A DNA stretch of 7,331 bases from assembly GCA_023425455.1 (NCBI GenBank), contig JAFACP010000013.1:1-7331 (forward strand), read 5' to 3'. This DNA is from Pseudomonadota bacterium (GTDB lineage Bacteria > Pseudomonadota > Gammaproteobacteria > Enterobacterales > Enterobacteriaceae). This document shows positions 1 to 5,307 of this stretch, in pieces. Under the pieces are notes generated by a model that did not search any database, had not been told where the DNA came from, and worked only from the letters and a program-made list of their open reading frames with translations. A program made the translations under genes and the position numbers. Positions within the stretch are counted from its first letter, which is position 1. The number at the start of each line of letters is the position of its first letter.

Positions 1-961
1 CGTCGTAACAGAGCTCCAGCGCGTCATCGAGCAGCAATAGCGCGCGCTGGATACCGCTGTCTGCCAGCAGCTCCCGCAGGTTACCGCGATACCCGGGCTC
101 CCCAAGCTGCAGGCGAAAATCCTGCGAGCTCTGGGCCAGGCGATCGGCGCACTTCTGCAGCTGCTGTGTGTCCTTGAGCTCCGTACGGTAGGCAATGGTG
201 AAATCCTTCGCCAGATCCAGCAGCTGACGGCTGGAGAGCGACTGACCAAAATACTGGCTGGCGATATCCGGAAGCTGATGGGCTTCGTCAAAAATCATCA
301 CCCCGGCTTCGGGGATCAACTCGCCAAAACCGCTGTCCTTCACCACCATGTCGGCGAGGAAAAGGTGGTGGTTTACCACCACGACGTCGGCATCCATTGC
401 GGTTTTACGCGCTTTCACCACAAAACAGTCTTTATACAGCGGGCAGTCGCTGCCCAGACAGTTATCGTTGGTGCTGGTGACCAGCGGCCAGGCGGGGGAA
501 TCTTCCGCCACGCTTGCGCAGGTGCTGATATCCCCCTCTTCCGTCTGATTGGCCCATGCGCGCAGGATAATGACATCGCTCAGGGTTTGTACGGGCAGAT
601 CGCCGCCCGCCAGCGCCTGCTGCTCCAGACGTTCAAGACAGAGATAATTCGAACGCCCTTTCAGTAACGCCAGACGCCCTTTGTATTTCAGCGCGCTGGC
701 GACGGTTGGCAGATCGCGGCTGTAGAGCTGATCCTGCAGCGCTTTGGAGCCCGTGGAGATGATCACTTTCTTTTTTGCCCGTAAAGCCGGAGCCAGATAG
801 GCGTAAGTCTTACCGGTCCCGGTTCCGGCCTCCACCACCAGCGGCTCGGCGTTATCGATAGCGCGCGCCACGGCGTGCGCCATCTGCCGCTGAGGTTCAC
901 GGGGTTTAAAACCGGGAATGGCCTGCGCAAGCTGGCCCTCTTCTGAAAAGTCGTCTGCCAC
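1..961 (-). CDS. yoaA: YoaA, XPD/DinG-family iron-sulfur DNA helicase (N-terminal 320 residues; runs off the left edge)
   Basis: This is a superfamily 2 helicase of the XPD/DinG type. In E. coli, YoaA pairs with HolC (the chi subunit of the clamp loader) and helps cells tolerate replication blocks such as azidothymidine. The visible 320 residues contain a Walker A loop EAGTGTGKT (residues 44-52, Lys51), four cysteines spaced as an Fe-S cluster domain (Cys108, Cys168, Cys173, Cys179), a short VVNHHLF segment near 195-201, and a DEAH box (225-228). The E. coli protein is about 636 residues, so roughly half is here; the C-terminal helicase motifs lie outside. The start is a GTG at 959-961. An in-frame TGA only four codons upstream (971-973) rules out any longer form, and the N-terminus aligns with that of E. 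coli YoaA. The gene is divergent from yoaB and probably under LexA control. DinG is a paralogue, but the neighbours and N-terminus favour YoaA. Confidence 0.95.
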   Translation of the reverse strand, partial: MADDFSEEGQLAQAIPGFKPREPQRQMAHAVARAIDNAEPLVVEAGTGTGKTYAYLAPALRAKKKVIISTGSKALQDQLYSRDLPTVASALKYKGRLALLKGRSNYLCLERLEQQALAGGDLPVQTLSDVIILRAWANQTEEGDISTCASVAEDSPAWPLVTSTNDNCLGSDCPLYKDCFVVKARKTAMDADVVVVNHHLFLADMVVKDSGFGELIPEAGVMIFDEAHQLPDIASQYFGQSLSSRQLLDLAKDFTIAYRTELKDTQQLQKCADRLAQSSQDFRLQLGEPGYRGNLRELLADSGIQRALLLLDDALELCYD

Positions 962-973
962 GGTGCTCTCTCA

Positions 974-989
974 CTGTATTTTTGCACAG
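974..989. promoter_or_regulatory. LexA (SOS) box upstream of yoaA
   Basis: The 16-bp site reads CTGT, then ATTTTTGC, then ACAG. Both half-sites match the enterobacterial LexA consensus CTGT-N8-ACAG exactly, and the spacer is T-rich as usual. The flanking bases (CA on the left, GG on the right) differ from the ideal TA and TA, so binding may be moderate. The box begins 12 bases before the yoaA GTG start and abuts the predicted -10 element (992-997), covering the expected transcription start. LexA bound here should block yoaA. It lies about 100 bases upstream of yoaB, so an effect there is less certain. Sequence and placement are direct observations; repression is inferred. Confidence 0.85.
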
Positions 990-991
990 GG

Positions 992-1021
992 ATTATGTCA
1001 GCCCATCCGCTGCTGTGCCAG
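992..1021 (-). promoter_or_regulatory. Predicted sigma-70 promoter of yoaA
   Basis: Read on the minus strand, a -35-like CTGGCA (1016-1021, four of six consensus bases) is followed after 18 bases by a -10-like CATAAT (992-997, five of six). The start point would fall near 985, inside the LexA box, giving a leader of about 25 nt. The position relative to the operator supports the call; the -35 and the long spacer are not ideal. Confidence 0.5.
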
Positions 1022-1080
1022 CCTAAATAGTGACGCCCCGTCAACAATATGGCAGTCTTGCCGCCTGATACGAAAAAAAC

Positions 1081-1086
1081 GAGGAG
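1081..1086 (+). promoter_or_regulatory. Ribosome binding site that fixes the yoaB start
   Basis: GAGGAG lies 6 bases before the ATG at 1093. An earlier in-frame ATG at 1087 directly abuts this site with no spacing and so cannot be served by it. The site therefore picks the second ATG, which is also the start that aligns with E. coli YoaB. Confidence 0.85.
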
Positions 1087-1092
1087 ATGTTT

Positions 1093-1437
1093 ATGACAAT
1101 CGTGCGCATTGATGCCGAAGCCCGCTGGTCAGATGTGGTGATCCACAACCAGACGCTCTACTACACCGGCGTACCGGAAAATCTCTCTGCGGATGCCTTC
1201 GGGCAGACGGCAAACACCCTGGCGCAGATTGACGCGGTGCTGGAAAAGCAAGGCAGTGATAAGTCCCGTATTCTTGATGCGACCATCTTTCTGGCGAATA
1301 AGGACGATTTCGCCGCGATGAACCAGGCCTGGGACGCATGGGTCGTGGCGGGTCACGCGCCCGTACGCTGCACCGTACAGGCGACGCTGATGAAAGCGGA
1401 ATATAAGGTCGAGATAAAGATCATCGCGGCGGTCTGA
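1093..1437 (+). CDS. yoaB: YoaB, RidA (YjgF/YER057c/UK114) family protein
   Basis: This 114-residue protein belongs to the Rid superfamily, small trimeric proteins of which RidA itself deaminates reactive enamine/imine intermediates of PLP enzymes. The specific substrate of YoaB is not known to me. The RidA-type active-site pair is visible: Arg92 in GHAPVRCTVQA and Glu107 in YKVEIKI, 15 residues apart, the same spacing as Arg105 and Glu120 of RidA. This suggests that imine deaminase chemistry is retained. The length equals that of E. coli YoaB and the sequence is near-identical in the recalled core. I chose the ATG at 1093 over 1087 because of the GAGGAG ribosome binding site. It is cytosolic, with no signal peptide or membrane segment. 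It is divergent from yoaA and convergent with yoaH, with 6 bp between stops. sdaA, a serine deaminase, is nearby, but SdaA is an Fe-S and not a PLP enzyme, so no functional link follows. Confidence 0.93.
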   Translation: MTIVRIDAEARWSDVVIHNQTLYYTGVPENLSADAFGQTANTLAQIDAVLEKQGSDKSRILDATIFLANKDDFAAMNQAWDAWVVAGHAPVRCTVQATLMKAEYKVEIKIIAAV

Positions 1438-1443
1438 GGCCGT

Positions 1444-1626
1444 TTACTCTTCGTCCTCATCCTCAAAACGCGCCACTATCCGCTCGCCGGTATGGCTGGC
1501 GCGAAGTTCATCTGCCACCTGGGCGATCGCCTGGCCACTGCTCATCCCCTGTGACATCAGCTCCTGAATACGCTCAACCGCTTTTTGCTGCTGGTCGTGG
1601 CTAAGAGAAGGTAAACCTGCAAACAT
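1444..1626 (-). CDS. yoaH: YoaH, conserved small protein of unknown function (UPF0181 family)
   Basis: This is a 60-residue acidic protein matching E. coli YoaH (59 residues, from memory) almost throughout, beginning MFAGLPSL and ending in an acidic tail FEDEDEE. The middle ([20 protein letters not shown], about residues 12-31) looks helical. There is no signal peptide, membrane segment or metal-binding motif, and the biochemical role is unknown to me. The ATG at 1624-1626 is preceded at 6 bases by AGGAG (CTCCT at 1633-1637 on the plus strand). A TTG two codons further upstream overlaps the spacer and is a poorer start. The gene is divergent from pabB across about 60 bp and convergent with yoaB. 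A regulatory role for this small protein cannot be judged from sequence. Confidence 0.9.
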   Translation of the reverse strand: MFAGLPSLSHDQQQKAVERIQELMSQGMSSGQAIAQVADELRASHTGERIVARFEDEDEE

Positions 1627-1632
1627 CGTCAA

Positions 1633-1637
1633 CTCCT
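1633..1637 (-). promoter_or_regulatory. Ribosome binding site of yoaH
   Basis: Minus-strand AGGAG sits 6 bases before the ATG at 1626. It favours this ATG over the in-frame TTG two codons upstream, and the ATG gives the N-terminus MFAGLPSL found in E. coli YoaH. Confidence 0.75.
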
Positions 1638-1687
1638 GCTAAATTATCAGCGCTAATTATTTCACGCTGCCCGATAGTATGCCACAC

Positions 1688-3046
1688 ATGAACATGCGCT
1701 CCCCCACTGTCATTACTTTGCCCTGGCGTTCTGACGCCGCAGAATTCTGGTTCACCCGGCTCCATCATCTGCCCTTCGCGATGCTGCTGCACTCCGGCTA
1801 TGCCGATCACCCTTACAGCCGTTTCGACATTCTGGTGGCCGATCCGCTCGGTACGCTGATCACCTCTGGCGCGAGCACCTGTGTGAACCTGGGAACGCCT
1901 CAGCAGTCGCAGGATGACCCGCTCACCCTGCTACAGCAGACCATGGCCTCTTTGGGTTTATGCGCCGAAGCCAACCCGGACCTCCCCTTCCAGGGGGGGG
2001 CGCTCGGTCTGTTCGGTTACGATTTAGGCCGACGCTTTGAAGCGCTTCCCGCGCAGGCGAAAGCCGATATCCCGCTGGCGGATATGGCCGTTGGGCTGTA
2101 TGACTGGGCGATAATCGTCGATCATCACAAGAAGGTCGTCTCCCTGTTGAGCCATCGCGACGTACACGCGAGGCTCGCCTGGCTTGAGGCACGGCAGCCG
2201 GTCGCCGTGACGCCCTTCAGCCTCCGTTCTGGCTGGCGCGCCAACATGAGCGAGCATGAGTACGGGCAGAAATTCGCCCGCGTGCAGGCCTATCTGCACA
2301 GCGGCGATTGCTATCAGGTTAACCTCGCCCAGCGCTTTCAGGCGAGCTACAGCGGGGACGAGTGGCAGGCGTTTACGCGTCTTAACGCCAGCAACCGCGC
2401 GCCGTTCAGCGCGTTTTTGCGCCTTGAGGATGGCGCTATTCTCAGCCTGTCGCCGGAGCGTTTTATTCATCTGGCTGAGGGCAATATTCAGACCCGGCCA
2501 ATCAAAGGCACGCTGGCGCGGCTTCCCGACCCGGTGGCCGACAGGCTGCAGGGGCAGACGCTGGCGGCGTCAACAAAGGATCGGGCGGAGAATCTGATGA
2601 TTGTCGATCTGATGCGTAACGATATCGGTCGGGTTGCCGAACCGGGAAGCGTGCGGGTTCCCGAACTGTTCGTCGTTGAGCCATTTCCGGCGGTGCACCA
2701 TCTGGTCAGCACCATCACCGCGCGTCTGCCGCCGCAACGCACCGCCTGCGATCTGCTGCGTGCGGCCTTCCCCGGCGGCTCAATCACCGGCGCGCCAAAG
2801 GTGCGGGCGATGGAAATTATTGATGAACTGGAACCGCACCGTCGCAACGCCTGGTGCGGCAGTATTGGCTATCTGAGCCTGTGCGGAACGATGGATACCA
2901 GCATTACCATTCGCACCCTGACCGCCAGCAACGACACTCTCTATTGCTCCGCTGGCGGCGGGATTGTGGCCGACAGCAACGTGCAGGCCGAATATCAGGA
3001 AACCTTTGATAAAGTTAACCGTATACTGCAGCAACTGGAGAACTGA
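1688..3046 (+). CDS. pabB: Aminodeoxychorismate synthase component I (PabB)
   Basis: PabB uses ammonia supplied by the glutaminase PabA to convert chorismate to 4-amino-4-deoxychorismate, the first step to p-aminobenzoate and folate. Neither pabA nor pabC is in this window. The protein shows the chorismate-utilising enzyme fold: an N-terminal half with FQGGALGLFGYDLGRRF (about 101-117), then PIKGTL with Lys273, matching catalytic Lys274 of E. coli PabB, which marks PabB rather than TrpE (Ala there). DRAENLMIVDLMRNDIGR and FPGGSITGAPK follow, then AGGGIVADS near the end. The length from 1688 is 452 residues (E. coli 453). In-frame ATGs also occur at 1679 and 1694; 1688 aligns best with the E. 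coli start, but none has a clear Shine-Dalgarno sequence. nudL follows 3 bases after the stop, implying one transcript. Codons 102-105 contain a run of eight G. Confidence 0.96.
   Translation: MNMRSPTVITLPWRSDAAEFWFTRLHHLPFAMLLHSGYADHPYSRFDILVADPLGTLITSGASTCVNLGTPQQSQDDPLTLLQQTMASLGLCAEANPDLPFQGGALGLFGYDLGRRFEALPAQAKADIPLADMAVGLYDWAIIVDHHKKVVSLLSHRDVHARLAWLEARQPVAVTPFSLRSGWRANMSEHEYGQKFARVQAYLHSGDCYQVNLAQRFQASYSGDEWQAFTRLNASNRAPFSAFLRLEDGAILSLSPERFIHLAEGNIQTRPIKGTLARLPDPVADRLQGQTLAASTKDRAENLMIVDLMRNDIGRVAEPGSVRVPELFVVEPFPAVHHLVSTITARLPPQRTACDLLRAAFPGGSITGAPKVRAMEIIDELEPHRRNAWCGSIGYLSLCGTMDTSITIRTLTASNDTLYCSAGGGIVADSNVQAEYQETFDKVNRILQQLEN
3037..3040 (+). promoter_or_regulatory. Ribosome binding site of nudL inside the end of pabB
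   Basis: GGAG within the last pabB codons lies 9 bases before the GTG start of nudL. The site overlaps pabB coding sequence, so nudL translation is probably coupled to pabB termination. Confidence 0.6.
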
Positions 3047-3049
3047 CGG

Positions 3050-3628
3050 GTGGAGAAAGAGAACCTGACGCTGGTTGATTTCCTCTCACGCTTTCAGCTT
3101 TTACGTCCGCAGCTCAACCGCGAAGCACTGAACGACCGTCAGGCGGCGGTGTTAATCCCCGTCGTGCGCCGTGAACAGCCAGGCCTGCTGCTTACCCAGC
3201 GCTCGCCGCATTTACGTAAGCACGCCGGTCAGGTGGCCTTTCCGGGCGGCGCCGTCGACAGCAGCGACGCCTCGCTGATTGCCGCGGCGCTGCGTGAAGC
3301 CCAGGAAGAGGTGGCGATCCCGCCGGGTTCCGTCGAGGTGGTTGGTGTACTGCCGCCCGTCGACAGCGTGACCGGTTTTCAGGTTACGCCGGTGGTTGGC
3401 ATTATTCCGCCCGATCTGCACTATCATGCCAGCGTCGATGAAGTGTCCGCGGTATTTGAAATGCCGCTTGAAGAGGCGCTGCGCCTCGGTCGCTACCACC
3501 CTCTCGACATTCAGCGTCGCGGCCACGCCCATCGGGTCTGGCTCTCCTGGTATCAGCATTATTTTGTCTGGGGCATGACGGCGGGGATCATTCGTGAGCT
3601 GGCGCTGCAAATCGGCCTGAAACCTTGA
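3050..3628 (+). CDS. nudL: NudL (YeaB), Nudix hydrolase, probable coenzyme A pyrophosphatase
   Basis: This Nudix enzyme belongs to the CoA-hydrolase group (related to NUDT7/NUDT8 and Pcd1p), which splits CoA into phosphopantetheine and 3',5'-ADP; activity of the bacterial protein is inferred from the family. The CoA-type signature LLTQR, then [13 protein letters not shown] (residues 47-67), precedes the Nudix helix core REAQEE (82-87), which carries the metal-binding glutamates. As in this subfamily, the first glutamate of the classic GX5EX7REUXEE pattern is not at its usual place. At 192 residues it is the same length as E. coli NudL. The start is GTG at 3050, 3 bases after the pabB stop. 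The N-terminus ([20 protein letters not shown]) aligns with that of the E. coli protein, which supports the GTG. It is cytosolic and probably co-transcribed with pabB. No clear terminator follows, so read-through towards sdaA is possible. Confidence 0.94.
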   Translation: MEKENLTLVDFLSRFQLLRPQLNREALNDRQAAVLIPVVRREQPGLLLTQRSPHLRKHAGQVAFPGGAVDSSDASLIAAALREAQEEVAIPPGSVEVVGVLPPVDSVTGFQVTPVVGIIPPDLHYHASVDEVSAVFEMPLEEALRLGRYHPLDIQRRGHAHRVWLSWYQHYFVWGMTAGIIRELALQIGLKP

Positions 3629-3696
3629 CTATACTTTACATTCGACCCTTTTCTGCGCGCTTTGCGATCGCCGTCGCGCTATTAGCAAAACCACGG

Positions 3697-3725
3697 CTAT
3701 TCATTAGTTAAATTCATGTGAATAG
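3697..3725. repeat. AT-rich inverted repeat upstream of the sdaA promoter (possible operator)
   Basis: CTATTCA (3697-3703) is mirrored exactly by TGAATAG (3719-3725) with a 15-base AT-rich centre. A second, smaller palindrome, ATTCA-TG-TGAAT, lies within it at 3712-3723. The repeat ends where the candidate -35 (3726) begins. Sites of this shape often bind dimeric regulators, and E. coli sdaA is known to respond to Lrp/leucine, but I cannot assign a protein. Confidence 0.5.
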
Positions 3726-3756
3726 TTGAGCCGGGGCCGGTGTTCCCTCTTACACT
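3726..3756 (+). promoter_or_regulatory. Tentative sigma-70 promoter of sdaA
   Basis: A -35-like TTGAGC (3726-3731) and a -10-like TACACT (3751-3756) are separated by 19 bases, longer than the preferred 17. Each hexamer matches four of six consensus bases. The site lies 57 bases before the GTG start. The weak spacing would fit an activator- or repressor-controlled promoter, but the match is modest. Confidence 0.35.
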
Positions 3757-3800
3757 ATGCGCAGTTATTACATCGTTACTGGAAACCCGGTAACCCTGTC

Positions 3801-3805
3801 AGGAG
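3801..3805 (+). promoter_or_regulatory. Ribosome binding site that fixes the sdaA GTG start
   Basis: AGGAG sits 7 bases before the GTG at 3813. The frame stays open upstream to about 3726, but only the GTG has a ribosome binding site and gives the family N-terminus ([19 protein letters not shown]). Confidence 0.85.
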
Positions 3806-3812
3806 TGTGAAA

Positions 3813-5177
3813 GTGATTAGTATATTCGACATGTTCAAAGTGGGAATTGGTCCTTCTTCTTCCCATACTGTGGGGCCGATGAAGGCCGGTAAACAGTTCG
3901 TCGATGACCTGGTCGAAAAAGGATTACTGGAAAGCGTTACCCGCATTGCGGTGGATGTGTATGGTTCACTGTCGTTAACGGGTAAAGGCCACCACACCGA
4001 TATCGCCATTATTATGGGTCTGGCTGGCAATATGCCGGACACTGTTGATATTGATGCCATTCCGGCATTCATTCGCGACGTGGAAACCCGCGGCCGTCTG
4101 CTGCTGGCGAACGGTCAGCATGAGGTCGATTTCCCGCAGGATGATGGCATGCGTTTTCGCAGCGACAACCTGCCGCTGCATGAAAATGGCATGACGATTC
4201 ATGCCTGGAGCGGTGATAAAGAGATTTACAGCAACACCTGGTACTCCATCGGTGGCGGTTTTATCGTCGATGAAGCGCACTTTGGCCAAGAGACCACCGG
4301 CGATGTCAGCGTGCCCTATCCGTTCAAATCTGCCACCGGGATGCTTGGTTTCTGCAAAGAGACTGGCCTGTCGCTGTCCGGCATGGTGATGCAGAACGAA
4401 CTGGCGCTGCACAGTAAAAAAGAGATCGAAGACTATTTCGCCAACGTCTGGCAGACCATGCGGGCCTGTATCGATCGCGGCATGAACACCGAGGGCGTGC
4501 TGCCGGGTCCGCTGCGCGTTCCGCGCCGTGCCTCCGCGCTGCGCCGCATGCTGGTGACCACCGATAAGTTCTCCAATGACCCGATGAACGTGGTGGACTG
4601 GGTGAACATGTTTGCCCTGGCGGTGAACGAAGAGAACGCTGCCGGCGGGCGTGTGGTGACGGCACCAACCAACGGCGCCTGCGGGATCGTGCCAGCGGTA
4701 CTGGCCTACTATGATCACTTTATTGAACCGGTCAGTCCGGATATCTATATCCGCTACTTCCTGGCGGCGGGCGCAATTGGTGCGCTGTATAAGATGAACG
4801 CCTCGATCTCCGGTGCGGAAGTGGGTTGTCAGGGCGAAGTGGGCGTCGCCTGCTCAATGGCCGCCGCAGGGCTTGCTGAGCTGCTGGGCGCGAGCCCTGA
4901 GCAGGTTTGCGTGGCGGCGGAAATCGGCATGGAGCATAACCTCGGTCTGACCTGCGACCCGGTCGCCGGCCAGGTTCAGGTTCCGTGCATCGAACGTAAC
5001 GCCATTGCCTCCGTGAAAGCGATCAATGCCTCACGCATGGCGATGCGCCGTACCAGTGAACCACGCGTCTCGCTGGATAAGGTCATCGAAACCATGTACG
5101 AAACCGGCAAGGACATGAACGCGAAGTACCGTGAGACCTCACGCGGCGGGCTGGCCATTAAGGTGCAGTGCGACTAA
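3813..5177 (+). CDS. sdaA: L-serine deaminase I (L-serine ammonia-lyase, Fe-S dependent)
   Basis: SdaA converts L-serine to pyruvate and ammonia in the cytosol, using an oxygen-sensitive 4Fe-4S cluster instead of PLP. The N-terminal beta domain begins with [15 protein letters not shown] (8-22), typical of the family. The catalytic alpha domain carries APTNGACG (284-291), [12 protein letters not shown] and [13 protein letters not shown]. Cluster ligands by family comparison are Cys339, Cys381 and Cys392; their spacing (42 and 11) equals that of the Legionella enzyme. The penultimate Cys453 corresponds to the tail residue that, in the Legionella structure, enters the active site as the fourth ligand. 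The length of 454 residues equals E. coli SdaA. GTG at 3813 is the start, supported by AGGAG; the open frame upstream has no support. E. coli sdaA is repressed by Lrp, consistent with the regulatory-looking 184-bp upstream gap. SdaB is a close paralogue, but the gene order identifies SdaA. Confidence 0.97.
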   Translation: MISIFDMFKVGIGPSSSHTVGPMKAGKQFVDDLVEKGLLESVTRIAVDVYGSLSLTGKGHHTDIAIIMGLAGNMPDTVDIDAIPAFIRDVETRGRLLLANGQHEVDFPQDDGMRFRSDNLPLHENGMTIHAWSGDKEIYSNTWYSIGGGFIVDEAHFGQETTGDVSVPYPFKSATGMLGFCKETGLSLSGMVMQNELALHSKKEIEDYFANVWQTMRACIDRGMNTEGVLPGPLRVPRRASALRRMLVTTDKFSNDPMNVVDWVNMFALAVNEENAAGGRVVTAPTNGACGIVPAVLAYYDHFIEPVSPDIYIRYFLAAGAIGALYKMNASISGAEVGCQGEVGVACSMAAAGLAELLGASPEQVCVAAEIGMEHNLGLTCDPVAGQVQVPCIERNAIASVKAINASRMAMRRTSEPRVSLDKVIETMYETGKDMNAKYRETSRGGLAIKVQCD

Positions 5178-5186
5178 TACTTGTTC

Positions 5187-5216
5187 TCGCCCGTCTGCAA
5201 CGGATGGGCGAATTTT
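5187..5216 (+). terminator. Likely rho-independent terminator of sdaA
   Basis: TCGCCCGTC (5187-5195) can pair with GATGGGCGA (5203-5211) as a 9-bp stem with one G-U pair and a 7-base loop, followed by ATTTT. It starts 9 bases after the sdaA stop codon. The T run is short, so termination may be incomplete. Confidence 0.7.
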
Positions 5217-5307
5217 CCGCTGGCTTCTCGTCTCCTCACTATTTCCCCACTACACTTTGTCTGTTACTTCTGGCTTCTGGGCCGGTGGCGCAGCGGGCGA
5301 CCGTTTT

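Noticed and set aside
278..667. 129-codon plus-strand open frame opposite yoaA
   Set aside because: The minus strand here encodes the Walker A to DEAH region of a helicase with intact motifs; the His-rich translation is a shadow.
1643..1648. GATAAT (minus strand) as a -10 element for yoaH
   Set aside because: A start about 7 bases downstream would remove the ribosome site, and there is no matching -35.
3664..3671. Perfect 8-bp palindrome GCGATCGC after nudL
   Set aside because: Too short, common in GC-rich enterobacterial DNA and with no repeats or T run; not a terminator or attachment site.
3726..3812. N-terminal extension of SdaA by 29 residues
   Set aside because: The open frame continues upstream only by chance; the extension covers the promoter region, has no ribosome site and no family similarity.
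3975..4718. 247-codon open frame on the minus strand inside sdaA
   Set aside because: It lies wholly antisense to a conserved enzyme, has no ribosome site or recognisable family, and such frames arise from GC-rich codon bias.
5131..5307. N-terminal extension of PdeD by 59 residues
   Set aside because: It would overlap the sdaA 3' end and the terminator hairpin; family similarity begins at the ATG at 5308.
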